Shown: positions 53,199-64,000 of the stretch, in pieces
Numbering within the stretch: position 1 is the first letter of the stretch
Layout: the number at the start of each line of letters is the position of its first letter
Origin: Clarkia xantiana subsp. parviflora
Taxonomy: Eukaryota; Streptophyta; Magnoliopsida; Myrtales; Onagraceae
DNA length: 64,000 nt
Direction of reading: 5' to 3'
Assembly (NCBI GenBank): GCA_036873135.1
Contig: JAPTYO010000007.1
Coordinates: 17,652,763 to 17,716,762 of the forward strand
The notes under the pieces: model-generated
Seen by the model: only the letters and a program-made list of their open reading frames with translations
Told to the model about the DNA's origin: nothing
Database searches by the model: none
Program-made: the position numbers and the translations under genes

Positions 53199-56100
53199 CT
53201 AATTAACAGCAACCTCTGTAGATAAAAAGTTGGAGTGCAGAGAACCTTGGTTGGAAGCTTTGCTCTTGGACACCTTAAGAACCTCCACTGCTTCCTCAAC
53301 TTTGGATGCCAATGACTCAGGCGACTCCAGTAGCAGCAGCAGCTCCGCATTGTCCATCTCCAGCAGCATCCCAGTAATCTTGGACACTAGGTCTGGCTGC
53401 ACCATTATCCAATCATTCCTTTTATCAGTTTTCACATATTCATCTAAGTATTGCACTCATGGCCAAAAAAAAATCTATTTATATTCTAATTGTGTTAGCA
53501 GATTTGTACCTTGAGTTTTTGGACAAGAGGATAGAGACGCTCCCCAAGTATTTGCTTCTGTCGATCAGGGGAAGCAGCAGCTAGCAGGCTGCTTAGCATC
53601 TCACTTCCCTGGGGAGTGGCAGCAGCAGTAGCAGCAGCATCAGAGGCAGATGAAGGCATTAAGACACCAGTTCCCTTGTTGCTCATATCATTACGACCGC
53701 GTCCATTAGGCACATAGCGGCCCTGACCAACCCGCTGAAATACATGTGGCTAAAAGAATCAGAAACTCTGCTCAGTTAAGTTAAGTTTGCAAGACAGTGA
53801 TGGAAAAGTAATAAAACCTGCTGATGTGTCTCTTTCAGAGAAGCTACTGGCTGAGTTGGCTGCTGTAGATATGGAATATATGTAGCAGCCGGAGAAGCAC
53901 CTGGTGGAATCATAGGCCCGCTTATTCGGACTCTGTTGTGCCTCATGTCTTGTGGACTCCGAGGCATCTGTGAATGAAAAGAAGAAATCACAAGCATCAG
54001 TTTAACATTTTGAAAAATAAAATGTTACTTTGTCCAAAAAATAAAATATTAGGCGCCTAATTAAGTACCGGAAGCGATGAGAAGGCTGGAGCAAGTCCAT
54101 TATTTCCCCTCCAACCTGGCCTCAACCCTAGTGGTGGTGGTGGTGGTTGATACATCAACCCTGGACGACCCGGTGCTTGAGACATAAGATTGGAAGGGCC
54201 ACCTGTAGGGAAATAGTAAGGATTGAAATATCCAGCAGCAGGTATTACACCAGATGAAGCCCCTGCTCCTCCTACTCCGGCAAGTCCAGCCATCCTGTGT
54301 GCATATTGAAGCTGCAATTGTGCTTGCCTATCCTCCTTCTTTTGAGCAATCGCCACGTATAATGGTTTTTTGTGAAACATGAATCCTGTGATCATATGTT
54401 GTTGTTAAACAGATAGTATTGACAAATATACTACTGCTCATTTTAATAACCTTAAATAAAGTTCTCAGCTTGAATGTTTCACATCTCTATTCACATTAGG
54501 ATCTATAATAAGATTATCAACCTACCATGGAAGGTGTTTACAGCTTTACTGGCCTCCTCAGGGTTTGAGAAGCATACAAATCCAAAACCCTTGCTGATTC
54601 CTTTGTCATCGCGCATGATTTTTGCAGAAGTAATTGTTCCGCACTGGCTGAAGTGTTGCTTCAGCTCTTCATCACTCACATCATCATCAATGTTCTTGAT
54701 GTAGATATTTGAATCCTACACAATTGTATATATATACTTAGGTAAATGTAAATCAAAACTCCGACATACAGCTAAAGGACTTGGCTAAGCAGTACCTTGA
54801 ACTTAAGAATGGACTCCTTGCGCCTCTCCTCAAAATGACGGCGGAGTATCTCATCTCGCTCAGCCCGCTTTTGTGCCCTGGCTACGTACAGAACTTTTGA
54901 ACCTGTAATTAGCAGTAGTGAGCTGGAGTTAATTAGCCGACAATTTTTTATTGCCAAAACCAAATATGTTAATAAAGGAAACAGAACACTGCATACCCAG
55001 CTGAGATCCATTCATAGTTTCGGTAGCTCGCTTTGCATCATCCGGGTTTTCAAAGTTTATGAAGCCAAAACCTCTTGAACTTCCAGCTTCATCCTTTGAA
55101 ATTACTAGACTAGTGATATTCCCAAATTCAGAAAATTTCTCTTGCAGAAGCTCCTCCGTAACATCAAGATCTAGATTCTTCACGTACAAATTCGTGTATT
55201 TAGCATCCACACGAGACAAAATTCTATCACTCCTTTTGACAAACTTCGCCACATATCTACAAAACAAACCAGGTTTAGACATTCTAGCAGCTTTGAATTC
55301 AATAGGATATATAAATTCATGAACTTCAAGAAACAAGGAAAGGAACATACAGCTGCTTGTCCCCAGCAACAGAACCATTCAGCTTTTCTATTGCAGCATT
55401 AGCAGACTCATCCGTATCAAACTGGACAAAACCATAGCCTTTACTCTTCCCATCCTCGGACATCACAACTTTGCAAGATAAGATGTTTCCAAATTGCTTA
55501 AAAATATCTTGAAGCCCCACATTATCAACTGATTCACTCAAATTCTGAACAAAAAATTTGAATCATCAGTACAAAACTAACACAACACCACTAGCTAGTT
55601 CAACCGAAAGCTCACTCCCTGTGAAACCAATAAGAGTTTTAGGAATCATCATACCTTCACAAATATGTTCCCTTTTCCACTTTTCCTTGCATCCGGATCA
55701 CGACATGACCAGGTCACTCTTATTGTTTTCCCATTCAATAAAGTGTTGTTCTTGGCCTCAATGGCTCTTGATGCTAAGGAATGCATAACAGAGATACGTC
55801 AGAAGAAAAAAAACATTATTTGAGTACTCACAGCTGCAATCAAGTAAAATTGCTTGGCCAGTGACATGAAGGACCCAAATACAGCACAAGTTCCCATCAT
55901 CATTGTCATCCAGATTTCGTTTAATAGCTCATACAGTAAACATTTTAATGATATCCATGATCGTTTTACTCATCTATGTTTCGCCACTGAAGCAATATAC
56001 AACCATAAAAGAAAGAAGAGGAAGACAAAATCAACTAAGCAGAATTCACGTGCACTATTATATGATGAATGACCTACTCTGACAAACATGAAAATAGTGT

Positions 56101-56680
56101 TTCCGTAGAATTCTACTTTTTAGCATTAATTATTATTATATCATGTTTCCATCAGAGATAAACTCCCCAGCCGATCCTCAAAGACTGCGTTGCTTCTTTC
56201 TTTTATGGCAATTCAATGGTGATCGGCAAAGAGGATGAACGAATTGGTGCATCCAGCAATGCTAATCAAAATAATAAAGTATTAAGAGACCAAATTGACT
56301 AGACAGAGAGTAATTATTGTTCCTGATGCAATGCAATTGAACCAGTGTCCAAAATCAGATGCTTCCAGTGACAAATTAAACACTCATAATCAAGTTCATA
56401 ATTCATAGCGAAGCAAATCGTACTAATAATTAAATATCAGACATAGAATAGGGTTTTAGATACCATCATCTGGAGAGAGGAAGTTGACGTATCCGTAACA
56501 GAGAGAGCGGCCAGAAGTGGTATCCTTGCAGACACGAACGGACGTAAGGCTGTTGAACTCCTTGAAGAAGTCGTAGAGGATGGGGTCGGTGATGTCGGAG
56601 TGGAGATCTCCAACGTAGAGCGAAGCCGCAGCGGTGGCGGTGGCGTTGGCGGTGGCGGCGACGGACGCTGAAACTGCCAT
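53199..56680 (-). CDS. cytoplasmic poly(A)-binding protein
   Basis: Ten exons on the minus strand: 56464-56680, 55655-55773, 55351-55544, 54997-55256, 54796-54902, 54526-54715, 54069-54385, 53818-53967, 53510-53734, 53199-53396; 658 residues. Four RRMs: RRM1 with [11 protein letters not shown] and CYGYVNF, RRM2 with GNIFVKNLSES and GYGFVQF, RRM3 with [12 protein letters not shown] and GFGFINF, RRM4 with [12 protein letters not shown] and GFGFVCF. A Pro/Gly/Met-rich linker follows, then a C-terminal MLLE (PABC) domain with [20 protein letters not shown] and [12 protein letters not shown]. It binds mRNA poly(A) tails; MLLE docks PAM2 proteins. The Ala-rich N-terminus is short. The position fits Arabidopsis PAB7 (At2g36660), but broadly expressed PAB2/4/8 types are similar. 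Confidence 0.95.
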
Positions 56681-58049
56681 TGTTGTAGCTTGGTGACGGC
56701 CGAAAAAAGCGGCTGAGAAGAGCGAGTTGTTAGTTCAGAGCGGCGGCAATTCAGATTGCGTTTCGCGTCAGAGAGAGAGAGTAAGAGTGACGTTTTGGTG
56801 AGTAAATGCAGAGAAAGGGATTATTGGAGAGGTGAAGATTTCCTCTGTGAGAGGAGTGAATAAATTGTGAGAGGAAAGGGTGAAGTAGTTGAATTGGTTA
56901 TATTTGGAAGAGAGAGTATAGGAGGAAGAGAGTTTTGTTTGCATGGAGGAGGGCTCGCAAATTTAGTTGAATACTCACGCGACTATGCCTCGCTTGTATT
57001 CCACTCCCTTGTTTTTTTTTTCTAATATATAAATATATATATATATATATTAAATTATTATTTTTTTAATATATATTATTAAAATTAATTAATTTAAATA
57101 GTTGCATTTTTTTTAAATGGGAAAAGCAGAATTTTGCTTCGGAGGATAAAAATAAGTTTAAATGATATGAAAAGAAACATAGGGATAACCAATGACTAAG
57201 TATAGATATATATTTTTTTTGTAAACGATAATATTAACTTCAATAATATCTTAATTTGGTGAATTTATCTGTTAATTTATCTATATACATATATATATAT
57301 ATATATATCACGAAAAAAAATTGAGCTTATAACTTGTTGTATACATACACATTAGGGGAAAGAAAGCTAGCTAAGAAATATTCCTAATTTGACTTTAGGG
57401 GAACTTATAAAATATAGGTTGAAATAATCTTAACTTGGGTCTAATTAAATTTATATTAAAAAAATTGAAATTACATCTCTATGTATATTTAGTATTTACG
57501 CATAAAAATATTCTTCCATCTATTTGATTTTTATTGGTAATTAACTGAGCCGTTATCAGCCAACTTTTCTCGGCCTAAAAAATAGAGTTTATTTGTCATT
57601 GGCCCAAAAAACAAATGTTTATCGTGATTGACTGTTTCCAATCACAAGCCGTTGAGTATATATGTATGTATACAATATATCTTACCTATTAGATAGTGTA
57701 AGCAGCAACAAAAATACTAAAATTCTGATGACAATTATCATCTTAATAATCTAATTATAAAAATATTAATAATGAATAATGGTAGAATTGGGCAATATGC
57801 ATATATGGTGAAGTCGTTTCTAGTTTTTTTTTTTTTTTTTTTTTTTTGCCAAAGTGAAGTTTCTCTAGTTAATTACTCATATTCGACATTAAAAGATGCA
57901 TTGTTTAATGTTAGTACACTTGCTTCCTCAATATGAATCTATCTTAAATGAATATTTCTTCTGTATCTTTTTTCCATAGATTCTCTTCAATATTTGTAAG
58001 TATATATCCCCTATCTGCATTTTTTAAATAAAATTTTGAATTTGAATCA
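56681..58049. other. PABP promoter/leader and AT-rich spacer
   Basis: The first about 270 bp (to 56950) is purine-rich on the plus strand and probably carries the PABP 5' UTR and promoter. Beyond it is TA-rich spacer with a 22-bp T run at about 57825. No gene seen. Confidence 0.5.
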
Positions 58050-58990
58050 TTTCGTAATATGCTTTGTTGGAAAAAAATGTATTATTCTTTGATAGAATGT
58101 TAACTTCAAAATTCAATTTCATGATAGTTGAATTGCAATATATTACAAAATTACTGTTTCACAACTCATCTACTCCGTAAAACTAACATTATTGATTGAT
58201 ATTTAAACCCATATGAAATTAAACTCTCATATATAATACCACTGGTTTGCGTAAAATTGATATTTATACATTTTAGTATTGATAATTGATTTTTTTAAAT
58301 GATATATACAAAGAAAAAAATATATAATATTATATGTCATTTGGACAGTTTCACTTTTACTTTTATATATAGAAACTTATATCTAAACTATAATATCATA
58401 GAAAATTTATGAATATTTAATTATGATATTTAAAAATAAATAATATTATAAAATTAAAGGAAACAAAACATATTTAGAAATTAAATTTTAATAAAATTAT
58501 TTAAAAAGATGAAGTTTTCTTGTGCACTTTAGAATATTTTATTATGTTACATTGTACAATATATGCATAATAATAAGGCATATAAATGTCTAAAGTTTTA
58601 GAATTAACTTTAAACTTTAAAATTGTCCATTTTGATAATGTTAAAATATCTAATTTAACCGAGCAGATTGAATTTCACTACTGTTATTTAAATTTAAATT
58701 GGATTAGATTTACATTTTTAATGATCACTCTTCACTCAACTAATTAGCCAATTAGTTAATTGACCAAAAATATTTGTTAGTCAATTGGCAACTGGCAAAT
58801 ATGTTTTTGACGGAGGGTCATCAAACTTGTGACATGTGGCAGGGCCTTACACGTGTTGTTGTGTAGGGCCCCTATGAACTATTCAGCCAAGGCACTGCTT
58901 CAAAGATGCCTCCCGATGCCCCGTTCCAGTGGGATTGACCGGTCTTTTTAAGTTTTAATCTTGCGTCTTAAGAATTGTATGAGTGCGTGT
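58050..58990. repeat. duplicated non-coding block, copy 1
   Basis: About 0.9 kb that recurs at 60030-60910 in the same orientation. Shared words in order include TTTGATAGAATGTT, TTGAATTGCAATATATTACA, TTAGTCAATTG, ATCAAACTTGTGACATGTGG, CAGTGGGATTGACCGGTCTT and AGAGTGCGTGT-like. No open frame is conserved. Confidence 0.8.
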
Positions 58991-59539
58991 AATTATAAGG
59001 GAAATCATCAAATCGATACATAATATTTCATCATTTTACAAATATTATTTCAATCAGAATTTTGTTATTAAAAAAATAAATTGCTACCTTAACTTCCGAT
59101 TAACAAAAACTACTTAGGTCACTTATATACCCGTTTAGATAAATGTAATGTGAGATTACTTGAAATGTGATATTACGAGTATGTAAATTAAGCATTGTAA
59201 TGTTAGATTACAATGTTTAATGGTGCTTAATGTGGAGTGTATTCGGTGGCAGATCCAAATAGTTGATAATGGGGTTACGTTATGTACCCAAATTTTTTTT
59301 ACGAAGATTTAACGTATTTTTTTAAGAAAATTATGTAAAACATACAACGTGTTTGAAAAAAAAAATTATACTAATATGTTTTAAAATATATATGTTTCAA
59401 AACGATGATAATTGAGACTTTCTTCAATTATCTATCCAATTTTTTTATTAAATACATTTCAAATATACAAAAGTAGTTTTCCAATTATTACAACTAAACG
59501 TTAATCGCTTAAACAAATGTTATAGTTAAGTCAAACTGG

Positions 59540-60029
59540 ACTAGTGTCGTTTTTAGATCAGTTGAGTCTCAATCTAGTGAGAACACTACTGCAACACTAG
59601 TATAGGTTATTAGGTATTCTTGGTTGTTGGGATCAAAATGACGTGGCTTGAGGCTTCTGGTAATGGATTTCAAGATCTCGCCGGTAGCTAGCTCTTTTAG
59701 GTGTCTATGTCGACCTTGAGGGTGTTTAGTTTCCTTTAGATGCTTTTGGTAGGCGAGGACCTGAAACGGGTAGGGACGGCCTCTGATTCTACTCTGAAGC
59801 TTAAGTCAGTAATGGAATTTAATAGAATACTATAAAAGTATATAAATGCTCAATCTTAGATAATGAAAGTGTTACCCTATTTATAGGGGAAGTGTACCGA
59901 CTTTAATATGGCAGCAAGCTATATGCTTTGATTGGCTGCTTAGTGGCGGTGGCAGTCTCTCTCTGATTGGTGGAGAGAGACTGTGATGTGTCAGTAGGTG
60001 ACAAGCAGGTCGCCACCTCCTCGTTCCTC
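59540..60029 (-). mobile_element. possible solo LTR between the two copies
   Basis: A GC-richer island (59600-60030) with a minus-strand TATA-like box (CCCCTATAAATAGGG at about 59878-59892). The ends and duplications are not defined. It could be a promoter-like island of other origin. Confidence 0.3.
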
Positions 60030-60910
60030 AGTGTTGAAAAGGTGTTATGCTTTGATAGAATGTTGAATTGCAATATATTACAAAATTATTGTTTCACAAA
60101 CTCATCAACTTCGTAAAACTATTCAACAATATTTTAACCCATACGAAATTAAAACTTATATGATACCACTAGCTTGCTCAAACCGATTTCTACATTAATA
60201 TTTATTAAAATAATATACATTTTATTATTGATAATTAATTTTTTACAGTGATGTCTTTAGTTAAAAATATATATTGTATCATTTGGACAGTTTTCACATC
60301 TACTTTCAAATATAAAAATAAAATTTTGTTTGTAAATTAAAGTTTTGTAGAAAAAGTTTTAATTCTTTAATTACGTATTTTCTAAGAATAAATAATATTA
60401 TTATAGTAAATTAAAAAAAAAACCCTATCTAGACATTACATTTTTTATAATATTATTTAATGACATCAATCTTTATAATGCATTTTAAAAGTCATGATTT
60501 TCTATTGTGTCACGCGGTACACTATTATACATTTTACATCAAGAACTCTATAATTGATTTTATACCTTAGATTAGAATTGTAAATTCTGCTAACTACATC
60601 ATCTAGTTGTATCAACTAGAATTATATTTCATTATTTATATTTATATTAGATTAGATACTCAACTAATTAGCCAATGAATTAATTTACCAAAAAATATTT
60701 GTTAGTCAATTGACAAGTATGCTTTTTGACGGAGGTTTATCAAACTTGTGACATGTGGCAGGGACTTACTTGTGTTGTGTAAGGACCTATGAACTGTTCA
60801 GCCAAGCACTCTTCAAAGATGACTCCCGAAGAAAAGCCCCGATCCAGTGGGATTGACCGGTCTTTTTAAGTTTTCTTGCGCTTCAAGAAATGTAAGAGTG
60901 CGTGTGATTT
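60030..60910. repeat. duplicated non-coding block, copy 2
   Basis: The diverged direct copy of 58050-58990. It keeps CAGTGGGATTGACCGGTCTT and the TTTGACGGAGG...CAAACTTGTGACATG run, with small indels. After it, 60911-61239 is AT-rich with nothing recognised. Confidence 0.8.
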
Positions 60911-61239
60911 TATATAGAGTTAATAATCAAATCCGTACATAAAAATCGATTATTTTACAAATCACTATTCAATTTTTTATTTAAAAAAAATCCCCACCTT
61001 AACTTCTGATTTTAGATAATAATAATAAAATAAAACTACTTATGTCACTTGGTTTGTGAATGTGTTTCGGCCTTTCAGGTGATAAAGTGACGGATGAGTT
61101 TTGTTTGTCAAAGTTATAAAACACCAAAATTCATATAATGTTTTGCAAAACCCAAATGCAGCAAATAGTAATTTGTTTCTTTAACCAGGGGCGATTCTGT
61201 AAATTCCCACATTCCCTGACAAAGCTACGTAGGTAACTT

Positions 61240-61745
61240 TTTTTTTAGAATCTATAAACTGTATCATGTGATATTTTGGTGTCTGAAGTTTAAAATGTTG
61301 ATATGGAATGTTTGAAGTTTCACTTTTGTTGAAATTTAATGTCTCCGTCAAATTTGCAGTTAAAATTGACAGAAATTGGTATTGTGATTGTCACGTGACC
61401 CGATAAAAAAATGAATTCCAAATTTATCCCTAGTTGAGTGGTGGCCGATCGGAGTAGGGTGGTTGCTGGCCGCCGGAGCCGTGGTGGTCGGCCGCCGAAG
61501 GTGGTGGCTGGAGTTGTAGTGGCAGCGGCAGGAGTTGTTGTGGTGGTGGTGGCCGACCGGAGTAGAGTGGTGACCAGTCGGTGTAAACATAATAGTATAA
61601 GGGGCAATTTTGACATTTCACATTATTCTGTTGATTTTAACAACAAATTTTTGATGAAAAACCAAATTTCAACAAAAGTTGAACTTCAGACACCAAAATT
61701 TTACATGGGCAAACTTCAGACAGTTTAAAAATTCTTAACCTTTTT
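61240..61745. mobile_element. MULE-like element of the 9586 family
   Basis: Inverted arms of about 130 bp: the left has AATCTATAAACTGTA then GGTGTCTGAAGTTT; the right ends CTTCAGACAGTTTAAAAATT and CTTAACC. The centre (61435-61570) is a GC-rich GGTGGTGG/CCGGAG core as in the other copies. Both ends abut T-runs, so the 9-bp duplication is unclear. Confidence 0.65.
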
Positions 61746-62383
61746 TTATTGTTAAAACTGAAAATTGAGATACAAAATTTAGTAATCAAAATTCTGATAA
61801 CGACTTCAAATATAGTAATTTTCTTTTCCTTTCAAAAGCGATTTAGTTATTGACTCTTCTACAAATGTGGAAGAATAATATAACTATTAGAATAAATATA
61901 TTCGTATCATTCTTTATTTTGAAAAGAGTAGGGGCATGGATAGTAATTTTTTCTTTCAATAATTAACAGTGTATATTTCTGGTGCAACAAACAAGCCCAT
62001 ACATAAAAAGAAGCCCAAACATATGGTGTAAATATCAAAGTAGATTGTGCAAATAGCAACATGAACAAACACGACCAAAGGCATAACAGCGAGCCTAAAC
62101 ATGTACCTTCTTTCTTCCACTAACTGAAAAACAGATCCGACTTCATTCTTTTCTCTCTCTGCTAAGAGCAGCCAACACAAAAAACTGCAGCTACCTACAG
62201 CTATCTATCTATTACGGCACACCATTTACACTTACAGGCTAGGCTACAGCAGCTAGTTATAACACCTTCAGAGTTGGAAATACTACTTTCCAGAGAGATT
62301 ACCTATGATGATACAATAAACAAACAATCGGGATCGGGTTGAAGAAAGAATCGCATTGCCAGTGTATGGTTGAGCTATAATAA
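61746..62383. other. spacer and probable 3' UTR of the aspartic protease gene
   Basis: No coding region. The 400 bp next to the stop codon is likely transcribed as minus-strand 3' UTR. Confidence 0.45.
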
Positions 62384-64000
62384 TCATCTTCCCAAAAATG
62401 GCAACTGCGTGAATAATGAGATGTGCAGTGAAAGTAGTATCAAACTTGTGGTTAAAAGCATGTCTTTTGATGAGTTGCTCTTCATTTGGTCGTCATTGAT
62501 AAACTCATCCTTACCCGAAGTTAAAGACACATTCACAGACATGGAACCTGACAAAGTGCCAAACATAGGGTTCGGGTCAGGTTAATGTTGTCTACTTGCT
62601 TTGCGCATCAGTAAAAAAGAACCTCGTTTGTATGAAGGATTGAACTTACAATCGTACGGGGCCCACCCAATTCGCTGATGAGCAAGATCATACACAAAGA
62701 TTTTGTCTTTCAGAACAAGGTCTGCAGAAATGAGTCAAGAAGTCAAACACTAATTGGAATATCAATCATTGATCAAGAAAGAAACTTCTGTCAAGTTATA
62801 AAATGAGAAACTCTCACCTCCCAGAATTGTCACTCCATCTCCTGCTTTATCAAACCCGATGCACCACAAAGACGCACCTTCCTGCAAAACACAATCTTTA
62901 TCAAACCTCGTTCTTGAATAATTCATTTTGTAAAATCAGAGAATGAATGATACAGTCGGTTCGATGAAGAGGACTTACAGTGAAACCTACATGTATGAGA
63001 TACTCCTCTGGTTTCAGCGACATTGAGGCTCCCCCAGCAAAGTTTAAACTCACTGGAGGGAATATCTGTGAGGGACTGAGCAAACAAACATAGATCTCTT
63101 AATACATTGAAGAAAAGTTTGATAGAAAGAATTTGGAAAGTTGGAAAGAACCTCGTAACAACTAGATAACACTGTCTTCCTCTAGAAATAACAGGAGTCA
63201 CAGATTGGGACACTGTGGAAGTTATCTGCAGTAGGAATTACGAATAATTAACTACAACTAGTAATTGGACTTTTGGAGAGTTACCCAATAAGAAAGATTT
63301 TATATTAATCAAATCATAAAAATCCTAATAAATCACACTAATTAAGCAAATGATGATTTGGTAAGATAATGCTAAGTTAAACTTACAGCAGCGACGAAAG
63401 GATTAAGAGCATCTTCCACAAAGTACGCCAATGTTGTGCCAGAGTCAATAATAGTCCCACGGTTGTTTGAAGTAGCAAATACTGAAGAATCAATTGGCAG
63501 AAGTTGCCCATTAACTGCAATGCTCTGTAGATCTATATTGTAATGAGGCCTGAAAATATTTCAATAGGAAACAAGTCAACTCCGAAGCATAATGACAAAT
63601 GAACTTTCTAAGTTAGACCACATACAACTCACTAAACCAGCATAAAGAACAGATCAACTAACTAAACCTACAATATTTCAAGAGTTGTGTATAAAAGAAA
63701 TTAAATGATCTTTTTGAGGTTAAACTTAAAGATATATGTGAATCAATAATTCTTAACTTAGAATCTAATCAAAATTTTAGGAGCACTCGGGGAATCTTTT
63801 TGGAGCAAGAGGACTCACTGAGAAGGAATGAGCGGACTATACACAATGCCTGGTTCCAGTATCTCCCCAAGAACCATTATACCTCCTCCACTTCCATCTC
63901 CCTTCAAACAATGAGAAAATACTTTTGGTGCTATACCTCGTGAGGATAGCTGAGATATAACAGATAAGTCTCCTTGCCCGAACCCAAAGATGCCATCAAT
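62384..64000 (-). CDS. A1-family aspartic protease, 3' part (partial)
   Basis: Seven exons on the minus strand, the first running off the window: 63819-64000+, 63387-63549, 63152-63225, 62979-63075, 62818-62881, 62650-62721, 62384-62547; 271 C-terminal residues in frame. The first catalytic Asp is outside. The region starts at [18 protein letters not shown]; the second active site is [11 protein letters not shown]. Conserved [22 protein letters not shown] and [20 protein letters not shown] follow. A Ser-rich tail then leads to a hydrophobic C-terminus ([16 protein letters not shown]), which could be a membrane or GPI-anchor signal. Nepenthesin-like plant proteases of this subgroup are mostly secretory. 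The position matches At2g36670. Confidence 0.92.

Noticed and set aside
61320..61728. Pro/Thr- or Val-rich frames
   Set aside because: Same cause: the low-complexity core of the related element.

Overview
This is nuclear DNA of a eudicot plant. Genes are intron-rich with GT-AG introns and lie in very AT-rich intergenic DNA packed with plant transposon families: a Tat-type Ty3/gypsy element, MULE-, hAT-, Tourist- and CACTA-like elements, Helitrons and tRNA-derived SINEs. I could not identify the species.

Layout. 1-4043: 3' part of a Ty3/gypsy element with an antisense gag-unrelated gene and a 3' LTR. 6349-8792 (+): F-box/PP2 protein. 9586-20200: a transposon-dominated stretch, including a four-layer nest of elements (11353-16196). 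20400-27700: AT-rich DNA with TE relics. 27739-29764 (+): HD-Zip I factor of the ATHB22/ATHB51(LMI1) type. 30074-31775 (-): ribosomal protein eL24. 32909-36222 (+): SRPK-type kinase. 37479-41548 (-): 12-exon TauE/SafE membrane protein, with a dead copy of its exon 1 just upstream. 43350-45030: copia relic carrying a MITE. 45570-47631 (-): group 3 LEA protein with an ABRE/RY promoter. 50275-52184 (-): GDSL esterase/lipase. 53199-56680 (-): poly(A)-binding protein. 58050-60910: duplicated non-coding block. 62384-64000 (-): 3' part of an A1 aspartic protease.

Exon models were built by hand. For every multi-exon gene the exon lengths sum to an intact reading frame. The one exception to clean splicing is GDSL intron 2, whose donor is not GT.

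The genes are not an operon or pathway. Their order matches, from memory, two paralogous Arabidopsis segments: chr3 At3g53000-53100 (PP2-A15, RPL24, SRPK4, LEA, GDSL) and chr2 At2g36610-36670 (ATHB22, RPL24, TauE/SafE, ECP63, PAB7, aspartyl protease). The window looks like the unfractionated ancestral block, inflated by transposons. I saw no convincing new multi-gene system. The most interesting items are the spliced antisense gene in the retroelement, the four-deep transposon nest, the non-canonical GDSL donor, the exon-1 relic and the synteny.
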